Source: Gemmatimonadota bacterium (GTDB taxonomy: Bacteria > Gemmatimonadota > Gemmatimonadetes > Gemmatimonadales > Gemmatimonadaceae). Taken from it: a stretch of 37,473 bases of DNA. A program made the translations under genes and the position numbers. Below the pieces are notes generated by a model that had not been told where the DNA came from, searched no databases, and saw only the letters and a program-made list of their open reading frames with translations. Below, piece by piece: positions 25,148-33,690 of the stretch (position 1 is its first letter; the number at the start of each line of letters is the position of its first letter). The stretch lies in the NCBI GenBank assembly GCA_003152485.1, contig PMAE01000078.1, forward strand, positions 10,384 through 47,856. The letters run 5' to 3'.

Positions 25148-27997
25148 CTAGCCGGCGATGGTCTGACGCCGACCGATCATCGCCTGGGGCGCGGATTTTC
25201 GTGGGTGAGCACCGTCGGCGATCAATTCGCCCATGTTCTCGGAGGTGAGTGGCCGGGCGAAGAAATACCCTTGGCCCATCTCGCAGCCGAGCGCTCGGAG
25301 GCCATGCCACTGCTCGCGCAGTTCGATGCCTTCGGCAATCGTGCGGAGCGACAGCGTTTCGCCGAGGGCGATGATGGCGCGCGCAAGCGCGGGGTGGCCG
25401 TGCCCGGTGCCCACATCATCCACGAACGGCTTCGCGATCTTGAGGATGTCGATCGGAAACCGCTGGAGATAGCTGAGCGACGAGTAGCCCGTCCCAAAAT
25501 CGTCGATGGCCAGTCGAACCCCGACGGCCTTCAGCTCTGTGAGCCGCGCCAGCATGGTTTCCGTGTGCTGCATGAGCACACTCTCGGTAATCTCCAGCAC
25601 GAGACTCTGAGGTCGAAGCCCCGACCGCGCGAGAGCGCGGCGGACGACATCGACGACGTCGGGGTGCTGGAGCTGCTGGCCCGAGATGTTCACCGTAATG
25701 CTGAGGGGCGATGCCGGCTGAAATTTGGCATCCCACGCCTTGGCTTGCCGACACGCTTCGCGCAGGATCCATTCGCCCAGCGAGACGATCAGTCCCGTCT
25801 CCTCCGCCAAGGGGATGAACTGCGCCGGGTACATCAGCCCTCGGTCTAGGTGCTTCCATCGGACCAGCGCCTCCATCCCGATCACCGCTCCGGAGTCGAG
25901 CGAGACGATGGGCTGATACAGCAGGATCATCTCATCGCGTTCCAGCGCCCGCCGGAGATCCGCTTCGAGTTCCAGCCGATCGAGTGCTTCACGGTGCATC
26001 CGCGTCTCGAACCGCTCCGCGCGTCCCTTGCCCAGCCCTTTCGCGGTGTACATCGCCATGTCCGCATTCCGAAGTAGCTCGGAGGCTGTCGTGCCGGGCT
26101 CGGCGACGGCGATGCCGAGGCTCGCGGTGACGAACACCTCCTTCCCCTCCAGCCCGAACGGCTCGCGGAGGGCCGCCGTGATGCGTTCGGCGGCGAGCGA
26201 CGCGAGATCGCCTACCGCGTCCTCGATGAGGACCGCGAACTCGTCGCCGCCCAAGCGGGCGACGGTGTCCGCCGCCCGGACGCATACACCGAGGCGAACG
26301 GCGACCGCGACGAGCAGCCGGTCGCCGGCCGCGTGTCCGAGGCTGTCGTTGACGGTCTTGAAGTTGTCCAGGTCGAGGAAGAGGACGGCCAGCCCGTCGT
26401 CACTCCGGTGACCACGCTCGAGGGCGTGCGTCACCCGGTCGAAGAAGAGCGCGCGGTTCGCGAGTCCGGTCAGGGGATCGTGGAAGGCCTGGTGCGTGAG
26501 TTGCGCTTCGAGCGCCTTGCGATCGCTCACGTCGCGCGCATTGACGACGATGCCCCGCACGGTGGGGTCGTGCAGGAGATTCGTCCCCACGGCCTCGATC
26601 ACGAGCCACCGTCCGTCGCGGTGCTGGATGCGCCATTCGGCGGGCGCCGTCACCGACCCCGGATCGGTGGCCGTCGTGAACGCCGCGGACGCGTGGACCG
26701 CATCATCGGGGTGCAAGAGCGCCATCAATGGGTTGCCCTCCATCTCCGATGGCAGAAACCCAAACAGTTTGGTGATCGACGGACTCACGTAGCGGAGTAC
26801 GCCGTCGATGTCCGCGATGGCGATGAGGTCGGTCGAGTGCTGCACGAGCGCACGGAATCGGGCCTCGTTCTCACGGGCTGCGGTCTCCGAGACGAGCCGC
26901 GCGTTCTCGCGCACGGCCGCGATCTGCCGGAGCACGACGAGGACGGTGAGTACCACGCAGCCCTCGGCCAGATACGCCCACTGCTCCCCGGGCCGCTTGA
27001 TCGCTTCGTCGATCAGCAACGCGTAACACAGGACCACGGCCAGATACGGGAGCAGCGTAAAGGGCTGAACGCGCGCGCCGCCGAGACTGGGCCGCTCGCG
27101 GGCGGCCGACGGCGGCGGATTCCAGGCGTACCCCTGGCACGACCACGCCAGGAGCAGATAGGCGGCCATGAAGGTCATGTCCGTCCAATGGATCCCGCCA
27201 TACCCGACGCTCTGCAGCACCAGTTGGCTCGCCAGGTCGGACGCCAGATACACGGTGATGCCGAGCAGGAGCAGGATGAATGGCGTACGACGCCGGCCCG
27301 GTGGCCGGCGGAGTATCACGGTGATCAATCCGAGGGCGACGGCCGCGTCGCCGGTCGGGTATGCGACGTCGAAGAATCGACCGAGGAAACTCTGCGTGTC
27401 GGCGAGCGCGGTCGGGCGCACGACGAGGTACCAGACGGCGATCCCGAGTCCCAGGAGAATCGTCGCGGCGTCGTACAGGAACTTGCGCTGCTCGGACTGC
27501 ACGCGTCGGGCGCGCGGGAGCGCGAGCAGCGCGATCAGCCAACACGGATAGAGGACCAGATACGGGAACCCGACCCATGCATCGTTGGGATCGCGGTGCC
27601 AGGCGTGGACGTACACGAATTGGCAGATGTTTCCGGCGAGCACGCCCAAGAACCCGATGGCCGTCAGCTCGAACGCCCGCCGGAGGCCAGCGTTGTTTTC
27701 GGCCGGGATTCGGCCGGCGGTGCGCCACGCGAGCGCCGCCATCCCAAGGTTCATGGGGAGGAACGCCAGCAGCAGAATTACCTGTCGGACGACGCTGTCG
27801 GCCGGGGCTGAGCCAAGCCAGGCGACATAGGCGACGGCATAGGCCGTCATCCCGATCGGCAATAGGTTGCCGGGGTCGCGGATCCACACGCGCGGGGACC
27901 GGGTCAGCCCCTGGGGATTGGTCGCCCCCTCTCGGTCCGTGCGGGATTGATCGGGCGCGGCGACCGCCGAGTGTTCCGCCTGCACGGTGTCATCCAT
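25148..27997 (-). CDS. Membrane PAS-GGDEF-EAL c-di-GMP turnover protein
   Basis: The 949 residues have about nine hydrophobic segments in the first 340 residues (an integral membrane sensor of unassigned type), a PAS domain at about 380-490 (FRALVQHSTDLIAIADIDG), a GGDEF domain and an EAL domain. The GGDEF signature is intact (ARLGGDEFAVLIED) and an inhibitory-site motif RAAD lies five residues before it. The EAL domain keeps GMEALVRWKH, VLEITES, IDDFGTGYSSLSYL, RTIAEGIE and QGYFFARPL. The usual LKID motif reads LKIAKPFV here. So both cyclase and phosphodiesterase activity are possible. It is flanked by unrelated genes and probably has its own promoter. It could feed signal to the CRP-like site ahead of the exopolysaccharide operon, but nothing in the sequence proves that link. 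Confidence 0.93.
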   Translation of the reverse strand: MDDTVQAEHSAVAAPDQSRTDREGATNPQGLTRSPRVWIRDPGNLLPIGMTAYAVAYVAWLGSAPADSVVRQVILLLAFLPMNLGMAALAWRTAGRIPAENNAGLRRAFELTAIGFLGVLAGNICQFVYVHAWHRDPNDAWVGFPYLVLYPCWLIALLALPRARRVQSEQRKFLYDAATILLGLGIAVWYLVVRPTALADTQSFLGRFFDVAYPTGDAAVALGLITVILRRPPGRRRTPFILLLLGITVYLASDLASQLVLQSVGYGGIHWTDMTFMAAYLLLAWSCQGYAWNPPPSAARERPSLGGARVQPFTLLPYLAVVLCYALLIDEAIKRPGEQWAYLAEGCVVLTVLVVLRQIAAVRENARLVSETAARENEARFRALVQHSTDLIAIADIDGVLRYVSPSITKLFGFLPSEMEGNPLMALLHPDDAVHASAAFTTATDPGSVTAPAEWRIQHRDGRWLVIEAVGTNLLHDPTVRGIVVNARDVSDRKALEAQLTHQAFHDPLTGLANRALFFDRVTHALERGHRSDDGLAVLFLDLDNFKTVNDSLGHAAGDRLLVAVAVRLGVCVRAADTVARLGGDEFAVLIEDAVGDLASLAAERITAALREPFGLEGKEVFVTASLGIAVAEPGTTASELLRNADMAMYTAKGLGKGRAERFETRMHREALDRLELEADLRRALERDEMILLYQPIVSLDSGAVIGMEALVRWKHLDRGLMYPAQFIPLAEETGLIVSLGEWILREACRQAKAWDAKFQPASPLSITVNISGQQLQHPDVVDVVRRALARSGLRPQSLVLEITESVLMQHTETMLARLTELKAVGVRLAIDDFGTGYSSLSYLQRFPIDILKIAKPFVDDVGTGHGHPALARAIIALGETLSLRTIAEGIELREQWHGLRALGCEMGQGYFFARPLTSENMGELIADGAHPRKSAPQAMIGRRQTIAG

Positions 27998-28094
27998 ACG
28001 CTTGGAGGACGCATCGCGCAGTGGCCGGGATACTGCCTAGGACAGGATTTCTGGCGCCGTTAGCCGGCTGAAGAGGTCAGCGGGACTCGCCTCA

Positions 28095-28628
28095 TCACCC
28101 GATGTGGCAGGACGCTTGTCCCCGCTTCTCGAGATATCGCTGGTGGTATTCTTCCGCCGCGTGGAAGCTGGGGGCCGGCTCGATCTCGGTCACCACAGGC
28201 TTGCGAAACCGACCGCTCGCCTGGAGCACATCGCGCGCCGTGGTGGCCGCCGCCAGTTGCGCTGGGGAGGCGTAGAACACGACCGAGCGATACTGGGTCC
28301 CGACGTCCGGTCCCTGGCGGTTGCGGGTCGTCGGGTCGTGATTCTCCCAAAAGACGGTGAGTAACTGCTCGTAGCTCACACGCGACGGGTCGAACGTCGC
28401 CTCGACCACCTCCGCGTGTCCCGTGCGATCGCTACATACCTGCTCGTACGTCGGGTGCTCGCTCGCCCCGCCGGCATAGCCCACGCGGGTGGCCAACACG
28501 CCAGGCACCTGGCGGAAGGCGGCTTCGACTCCCCAGAAACACCCGGCGCCAAAAAGCGCGGTCTCCGACGTGGTACCTGGGCGCGGTGTCGCGGCGGTCG
28601 GTGAGGGTGGCGCCGATGGGGTCGTCAT
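28095..28628 (-). CDS. msrA: Peptide methionine-S-sulfoxide reductase MsrA
   Basis: This enzyme reduces the S-epimer of methionine sulfoxide in proteins using thioredoxin. The 177 residues fit MsrA. The catalytic motif GAGCFWGVEAAFRQVPGV places the catalytic Cys near residue 30. Further landmarks are VGYAGGASEHPTYEQVCSDR, GHAEVVEATFDP, FWENHDPTTRNRQGPDVGTQ and YRSVVFY. A Cys near the C-terminus (QASCHIG) is a likely resolving Cys. No signal peptide is visible, so it is cytoplasmic, unlike the anchored MsrB and the exported MsrP-like protein further on. It reads divergently from the following small membrane gene. The start is the ATG at 28628. Confidence 0.95.
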   Translation of the reverse strand: MTTPSAPPSPTAATPRPGTTSETALFGAGCFWGVEAAFRQVPGVLATRVGYAGGASEHPTYEQVCSDRTGHAEVVEATFDPSRVSYEQLLTVFWENHDPTTRNRQGPDVGTQYRSVVFYASPAQLAAATTARDVLQASGRFRKPVVTEIEPAPSFHAAEEYHQRYLEKRGQASCHIG

Positions 28629-28765
28629 GGCCGGTCTTCAAGAGGAAAAGTGGAGGCAATGAGGCAGGGACGAACCGCCTTTGCGCAACGTAATCGGGGC
28701 CGAGGGCGGAGGTCCAGCGCATCCGCCGGTCGGCTGGGGCACGGCCTGTCCGACCGCGCTAACTT

Positions 28766-29266
28766 GTGCACGTGCTGAATTGCCGAGCGTTCGGCGGGGT
28801 GGTCATCGGAGCGGTCGTCCTGCTCTCGCCGCGGGGTGCGCGCGCGCAACAGCGGGTCCCCGCGGTCGGTATTGGCCGGGCCGCAGCACAGATCGGTGCG
28901 GGCGTGCTCGCGATGCCGGTGGGGTTTATCGGCGGCGGGCTGGCGACGCGGTGGGTCGCCAACCGGTTCGGCGCGACATCCGACGGCGTGTCCTCGATCG
29001 CGTTAGCCGGCGCGTATGCCAGCGCCGGGTTCGCCACGGCCGCCGGCCCGACGCTCGTTGGAGGCGGCCCGCACGCCAGCGGCTCGTATTTCGGCGCGCT
29101 TGGTGGCGCGATCGTGGGCGGCACGGGGAGCGTGGCGCTCGTGCGGCTCAATCGCGCGGTCGACGCGGGCGGCGTGGCGCGCGTGTTGAGTCTCATCGGC
29201 GTGGTGATCCTGCCGAGCGTGGGTGCGACCGTGGGATACAATCTCACGCGCGGCTACCGGAGATAG
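28766..29266 (+). CDS. Small Gly/Ala-rich membrane protein upstream of ClC
   Basis: I do not recognise a family. The 166 residues open with a likely signal sequence (AFGGVVIGAVVLLSPRGARA) and contain three or four short glycine/alanine-rich hydrophobic segments (GAGVLAMPVGFIGGGLA, GALGGAIVGGTGSVALV, VLSLIGVVILPSVGATVGYN). That composition is seen in small envelope or outer-membrane proteins with glycine-zipper segments. The start is a GTG at 28766; a GTG two codons on is equally possible. The stop is nine bases before the ClC start, so the two are cotranscribed. Confidence 0.65.
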   Translation: MHVLNCRAFGGVVIGAVVLLSPRGARAQQRVPAVGIGRAAAQIGAGVLAMPVGFIGGGLATRWVANRFGATSDGVSSIALAGAYASAGFATAAGPTLVGGGPHASGSYFGALGGAIVGGTGSVALVRLNRAVDAGGVARVLSLIGVVILPSVGATVGYNLTRGYRR

Positions 29267-29275
29267 CGCGCGCTC

Positions 29276-31072
29276 GTGATCAGGCGCCGGTGGAACGCAT
29301 TCACCGACTGGTTCAATCGCCGAGAGTTTAGCGAGAACGCGGTATTACTAGGGTTCGCGAGCGCGATCGGCGTGCTGACGGCACTCGGCGTCATCGCATT
29401 CTACCGCACGATCGACCTGGCGTACGCCGTGTTCTACCGATGGCCCGGTGCGGCGCTTCCACCTGCAGCGGGGCTTGCCTACCGACCGATCGTGACGGGC
29501 GCCGGGTTTGCGCTCGCGTGGTGGGTCATGCGACGGTTCGGCCAAGGACAGGACGGGCTGAACGTCCCGGATGTGCAGCTGGCAGTCGTCCGTCGCGGCG
29601 GTTCCGTGCCGACGCGCCCCGCCTTGGCCCGCACACTGGCGAGCGCGATCACGATTGGCAGCGGGGGCTCGGCTGGGAGCGAGGGACCCGTCGTCGTGCT
29701 CGGCGCGGCCATCGGCTCGGTGTTAGGCCGCGCGTTTCGATTTACTCCGCAGCGCGTCGCGACATTCGTCGGATGTGCGAGTGCGGCGGCGATCAGCGCT
29801 GCATTCAACGCGCCATTGGCCGGGGCATTCTTCGCGCTCGAGGAAATCCTCGGATCCCTCTCGGTTGCGTCGTTCTCCCCGGTTGTCGTGGCCAGCGTGG
29901 TGGCCGCGGTCGTCTCGCGCACGGCGTTCGGGAATCATCCCGCGTTTCCCATCCCGGCGCCGTACGGCTACGGGTCGGTCGGTGAGATTTTGCTCTTCTT
30001 CCCTCTGCTCGGGATCGTCACCGGCGTTACATCGATCGCGTTCGTACGAACGTATTTCGGCTTCGACGCATTCGTCGCGCGATTCCGTGGCCGGCGGCTC
30101 GCGTGGCTGATCCCGTGGGCGGCGGGCGCGGTCGTTGGCGTGCTGGTGTGGCTGTCGCGCGGATTCCTCGTGGGGTACGGGCATCTGGCGTTGCACGCGG
30201 AGATGTTCGGTCGCTTGGCCTGGTACGCGCTGTTCGCGCTTGCCGCCGGAAAGATCATTGCCACCGCGATTACGCTTGGCGGCGGCGGGTCGGGTGGTGT
30301 ATTCACGCCATCGCTCTACATCGGTGCCGCCACCGGCGGCGGCGTGGGCGTGCTCTTGATGCGACTACTACCCAGCGCGGGCATCCATCCCGAGGCGTAC
30401 GCCGTGGTGGGGATGGGAGCATTGGTGGCCGGGGCGACGGACGCGCCGATCACGGGGATCCTCCTCGTGTTCGAGATGACCAATGATTATGCGATCATCA
30501 TCCCACTCATGCTCACGGTGGTCGTATCCCACGCCATCGCCCGGCACTGGGAGCGGGACTCGCTGTACAGCGGCTGGCTCCGCCGCCGCGGCGAGACCAT
30601 CGAGCACGGTGCAGATCGGGATGTCCTTGCGGGGCTTCGCGTGCGCGACGCGATCGACGCGAATCCCCGCGTGATCGATGAATCGGCCCCCCTGGATGTC
30701 CTGCTCGAGCATTTGGAGCGCGGCGATCAGGCGTGCTTTCCGGTGGTGGACGCCGAAGGCCATTGCGTCGGAGTGATCACGATGGCGGGATTGGGTCAGC
30801 TCGCGGCGACGCTGGGCCACGCCGGCCCGCTGGTCCGCGCGGCTGATGCGACGGAGCCTTCTGAAGTCGTTGGCCCGTCGGACTCCCTCCTCGATGCCGT
30901 GCGCAAGATGGGAGTGCGCGGCGCCGCCGCCCTACCGGTTGTGGACCGGGTTTCGGGTCAGATCGTCGGCCTCATCACGCGTGGCCACATCGTGACGGCC
31001 TACGAATCGCGCGTCGCGCGGATCGAGCGCGCCGACGGCGCCACAGCGCGTGGGCACGCGGCGGCATCATAG
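29276..31072 (+). CDS. ClC-family chloride channel/transporter with C-terminal CBS pair
   Basis: This inner-membrane protein has 598 residues: a ClC membrane domain to about 430 and two CBS domains from about 445 (AIDANPRVIDESAPLDVLLE and ATEPSEVVGPSDSLLDAVRK). ClC landmarks are ITIGSGGSAGSEGPVVVLGA, which replaces the canonical GREGP with GSEGP, FVGCASAAAISAAFNAPLAG, FALEEIL with the usual Glu pair, and ITLGGGGSGGVFTPSLYIGA. CBS domains suggest control by adenine nucleotides. The start is a GTG at 29276 with GGAGAT upstream, nine bases after the small membrane gene. The Ser in GSEGP is found in ClC-type proteins of other bacteria; whether this is a channel or an exchanger is not clear. It is the last gene before an AT-richer, degraded stretch. 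Confidence 0.93.
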   Translation: MIRRRWNAFTDWFNRREFSENAVLLGFASAIGVLTALGVIAFYRTIDLAYAVFYRWPGAALPPAAGLAYRPIVTGAGFALAWWVMRRFGQGQDGLNVPDVQLAVVRRGGSVPTRPALARTLASAITIGSGGSAGSEGPVVVLGAAIGSVLGRAFRFTPQRVATFVGCASAAAISAAFNAPLAGAFFALEEILGSLSVASFSPVVVASVVAAVVSRTAFGNHPAFPIPAPYGYGSVGEILLFFPLLGIVTGVTSIAFVRTYFGFDAFVARFRGRRLAWLIPWAAGAVVGVLVWLSRGFLVGYGHLALHAEMFGRLAWYALFALAAGKIIATAITLGGGGSGGVFTPSLYIGAATGGGVGVLLMRLLPSAGIHPEAYAVVGMGALVAGATDAPITGILLVFEMTNDYAIIIPLMLTVVVSHAIARHWERDSLYSGWLRRRGETIEHGADRDVLAGLRVRDAIDANPRVIDESAPLDVLLEHLERGDQACFPVVDAEGHCVGVITMAGLGQLAATLGHAGPLVRAADATEPSEVVGPSDSLLDAVRKMGVRGAAALPVVDRVSGQIVGLITRGHIVTAYESRVARIERADGATARGHAAAS

Positions 31073-31320
31073 AAACGCTATCAACCGCGGTGAACGCACG
31101 GCGGGTTCGATGAGGTCGCTATGGACGACTTGTTGCTCGTCGCAATGTCCAGCATGGCCAGATAATGCAAGCGGGTCGAAATCGGCGCGCGGCATCATCG
31201 ACTTCGGTTACCTGGGTAGCGTTAGCGGTTACACACAGTGCTGTTGCGTCGCGATGATTGCGTTATCATTTGCGGCGAATCCGTTGGCAGAAAGCCAACC
31301 AAGAGTATCCGAACGCAATC
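31073..31320. other. Intergenic stretch of lower GC, no gene seen
   Basis: These 248 bases between the ClC stop and the deaminase remnant hold no frame I can support. Base composition is nearer even than in the flanking genes. I looked for tRNA-like arms and found only an isolated GGTTCGA, with no matching stems. The stretch may be the edge of a transferred segment. Confidence 0.5.
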
Positions 31321-31668
31321 GTGGCTCCCAAATCTCTCTCAGCGGCAGCACATCGAGTGACGGCATCGCGATCGACGAGACGACGTGTTGGATTGCCCGA
31401 GTCCTCAAATGCGTCTGCCGGTACGCGGGTTGGCGGGAGTAGCGAACCACCGGCCCCAGAGCTGTTCTTCGGCATTGTGGCAGCTATTGGTGCGGAAGTC
31501 GACTTGGTGACGACCGCATTGACGGCGATTCTGGCCGAGGTTGGCTATTCCGTCGAAGACGTCCGGCTCAGCACCCTGTTGGCGAACCTCGAGAGAGTGA
31601 TTCCTCTACGAGAATCACCAATCGACTCCAGATACAAAGACTATATGGACGCCGGGGACTCCTCGTGA
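31321..31668 (+). pseudogene. Truncated dCMP-deaminase-like protein (anti-phage AvcD-type N-terminus)
   Basis: The reading frame from GTG 31321 (open to ATG 31258) has a basic, Ser-rich start and then ELFFGIVAAIGAEVDLV, TALTAILAEVGYSVEDVRLS, and SRYKDYMDAGD before a stop. This is the order of landmarks at the N-terminal P-loop-like domain of anti-phage dCMP deaminases: an E-L-x-F-G-x-V-G-x-x-G-x-x-x-x-x-V beginning, a GYxxxxIRLS strand and a conserved YMDAGN. In this copy the normal second Gly of the loop is Ala (VAAIG), and the protein ends exactly after MDAGD, where the deaminase domain should follow. No zinc-binding deaminase motif (HAE, PCxxC) is found downstream. I call it a remnant of a defence gene. 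A functional short form cannot be excluded. Confidence 0.6.
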
Positions 31669-31699
31669 TGTATCTTCGGCTTTCCAAGACGAGGACTCC

Positions 31700-31879
31700 G
31701 TGACAAAAGAATCGCTAGCGAATTCATTGATTGAGGCCGCAGCGCGAGTTGAGCAGCTCCCCAAATGGGCGATCGAGCTCAACGCAGCAATGGACAGGGC
31801 CTCCTCGGCCAAGGAAGAAGCGGCCGCGCGGCAAACGCCGGGCGCGGCGTTACGTGACGAGGGAGACCAACGACGTTGA
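31700..31879 (+). CDS. Small ORF, 59 residues, unknown
   Basis: A GTG at 31700 has GAGGACT just upstream, a good ribosome site, and opens a frame of 59 residues (VTKESLANSLIEAAARVEQL, then KWAIELNAAMDR and a charged tail). The protein looks helical and hydrophilic. I do not recognise a family. A second short frame starts at a TTG overlapping its stop (TTGA) and runs to 31959 (28 codons, LSRGQPWLDALVFVDSARGA), which could be the truncated start of a coupled gene. Both sit in the degraded segment after the deaminase remnant, so they may be relics of the same transferred block. Confidence 0.4.
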   Translation: MTKESLANSLIEAAARVEQLPKWAIELNAAMDRASSAKEEAAARQTPGAALRDEGDQRR

Positions 31880-32003
31880 GCCGGGGCCAGCCATGGCTGG
31901 ATGCGCTCGTGTTCGTCGACTCCGCTCGCGGGGCGGTAATTCGCGACGCATCGCAATAGGCACCGACCCGGTGCCAGGCATCACCTACCGTGCTTCAACA
32001 TCA

Positions 32004-32786
32004 TCAGATCCCGCCGTACCACTCGTAGCCTTGGTCACTCCAGTACCCGCCGTTGCGGGTCGGTAGGAACACGACCTTCGTCAGGTACTTGGTGTTCTTG
32101 TAGCCGAGCTTGACGGGCGAGTAGAGACGGGCGGGTCCACCATGGGCAGCACCGAGAAATGCGCCGTCCATGCCGTAGGCGATCATTGTTTGCGGATGCG
32201 TGGCGCTCTCGATGTCCCAGCTCTCGTGGTAGTCATCGTCGAATGACTGGAAATCCACGTACCGAGCGCCGGGCGCGGGACGGACGACCGCCGCTAGATC
32301 GCGAAGCCGCACGCCCGTCCACGATGCAATGGCCGACCAGCCCTCGACGCAATAGTGGTTGATGCGCTGTGTCACCGCCGGCAGGCGCTGGAGATCAGCC
32401 AGCGAGAATCGCATCGGAGTGGCGACCATGCCGCTCACCTCGAGCGCCCACGGGCCTTGCGAGGCATCCCATATCGGAACGGTGGGTGCGATGAAATAGG
32501 CCGGAAACGCGGTGCCCGCGTTCCGCGCGTTCTTACCCGCAACGTCCATCGAGGTGTGGCGGAAGAGCACGCGTTCCACGGATTCGTTCTTCCGTTCGGC
32601 GTAATCCAGGAGTCGTTGCGCGCGCTTGGGCCCGGGACTGCCACACGCGGCGAGGAGGGCCGCGCCGATCGTGCCGCCGCCAGTGAGTAGGAAATGCCGA
32701 CGGTCGAGTGCGTGTCCGCCGCGCGCGGTAACCATCCGCTCGGTGAGCGCCGCAATGCGCCGCTCGAAATCCCGGGCGTCAGTCAT
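32004..32786 (-). CDS. MsrP/YedY-like molybdopterin oxidoreductase, Tat lipoprotein
   Basis: This is a sulfite-oxidase-family molybdopterin protein. The 260 residues have a Tat-type signal (Arg29-Arg30 in DRRHFLLTGGGTIGAALLAA) and a lipobox Cys48 (LAAC), so it should be exported folded and anchored by lipid. The molybdenum ligand Cys sits in NHYCVEGWSAIASWTG. Other family landmarks are VSGMVATPMRFSLADLQRLP, FQSFDDDYHESWDIESATHP, LIAYGMDG-type TMIAYGMDG, and RLYSPVKLGYKNTKYL. MsrP reduces methionine sulfoxide in periplasmic proteins. It is shorter than E. coli MsrP. It is the last gene of an operon with cytochrome b and MsrB genes, 27 bases after the former, which supports a role in methionine repair. 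A sulfite oxidase role is the alternative. Confidence 0.85.
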   Translation of the reverse strand: MTDARDFERRIAALTERMVTARGGHALDRRHFLLTGGGTIGAALLAACGSPGPKRAQRLLDYAERKNESVERVLFRHTSMDVAGKNARNAGTAFPAYFIAPTVPIWDASQGPWALEVSGMVATPMRFSLADLQRLPAVTQRINHYCVEGWSAIASWTGVRLRDLAAVVRPAPGARYVDFQSFDDDYHESWDIESATHPQTMIAYGMDGAFLGAAHGGPARLYSPVKLGYKNTKYLTKVVFLPTRNGGYWSDQGYEWYGGI

Positions 32787-32813
32787 GGCGGGACGAGTGT
32801 GGGGCAGCCACTG

Positions 32814-33665
32814 TCATTGAGGGCCACCTGGGACTGCGGGCGGCGCATCGACGGCCGTCGGCTCTGTCGGCTGCGCCCACCGCGGCAGGAGATGATAGAA
32901 CGGCCGCCCGTTCCGTCGTTCGGGTGCAAATCGCTCGTTGTACCGGCCCGTGATCATCGACGGGAGGACGTAGGGATCCACAGCGAAAACCATGAAGACA
33001 TGGCCGGCCGCGAGTCCGAGGAGGGCGACCATTCCCATGAAGTGCCAGTAGCGCGCCCACACGTAGCCGCCGAAGAGCGCGGTCAGCGGCGCCAACTCGA
33101 CCGGCTTCCAGATCGCGATGCCGGACAGCACGATCAGCGCGCCAATCCATGGCATGGCGAAATAGGCGCCTTTTTGCAGGGCGTTGTACTTGCCTTGCAG
33201 CGGATGGTCGCGACGAATGAACAAATAAAATCGGATCATCTGCGTGACGTCCCGAATGTCACCGCGGCGGGGGACGAGGTCGCGCCATGCGCCGTGGAGA
33301 TAGACGTAACCGACGTACACGAGTCCGTTGACGACGAGCACCCACATCATGGCGAAGTGCCAGTGGCGGGCGCCGCCCAGCCAGCCGCCGAAGGTGAGCC
33401 AATTGGGGATGGCGCGCCCTTCGAATGGGTAGCAGCAGAACGTCTCGCCTTTGCGGTGGAAAGCGGGGTACGCATTGAAAATCCGGAGCCCGGAGGCGGC
33501 CATCACGAGGATGGCGACCACCGCGACCCAGTGGGTCACGCGCACGATCGGCGCATGACGATTGCGTTCGATATGCGGAGGCCCTAGGGTCGGGGTCGCC
33601 GTGGCCCCAGCCGTGGCCGCAGCCGTCGCCGCAGCCGCGGGCTCACCCGATGTCGTCATGGGCAT
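32814..33665 (-). CDS. Thiosulfate-reductase-like cytochrome b subunit
   Basis: This is a di-haem membrane cytochrome b561-type protein that passes quinol electrons to a periplasmic partner. Four membrane segments are visible, each with His candidates for haem: IVRVTHWVAVVAILVMAASG, HWHFAMMWVLVVNGLVYVGY, AMPWIGALIVLSGIAIW, and YWHFMGMVALLGLAAGHVFM. The loop segment with RKGETFCCYPFEGRAIPNWL is typical of this cytochrome group. The start I chose is ATG 33665; ATG 33659 also fits. An Ala/Thr-rich N-terminal stretch precedes the first helix. It lies between MsrB and the MsrP-like gene, at 25 and 27 bases. It takes the place of MsrQ, the usual MsrP partner, which is a different haem protein family. 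Confidence 0.85.
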   Translation of the reverse strand: MPMTTSGEPAAAATAAATAGATATPTLGPPHIERNRHAPIVRVTHWVAVVAILVMAASGLRIFNAYPAFHRKGETFCCYPFEGRAIPNWLTFGGWLGGARHWHFAMMWVLVVNGLVYVGYVYLHGAWRDLVPRRGDIRDVTQMIRFYLFIRRDHPLQGKYNALQKGAYFAMPWIGALIVLSGIAIWKPVELAPLTALFGGYVWARYWHFMGMVALLGLAAGHVFMVFAVDPYVLPSMITGRYNERFAPERRNGRPFYHLLPRWAQPTEPTAVDAPPAVPGGPQ

Positions 33666-33690
33666 CGAGTACGAAGCCGCCGCCGCTCGT

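Noticed and set aside
31080-31320. Possible tRNA, from an isolated GGTTCGA
   Set aside because: No acceptor, D or anticodon stem could be drawn around it.
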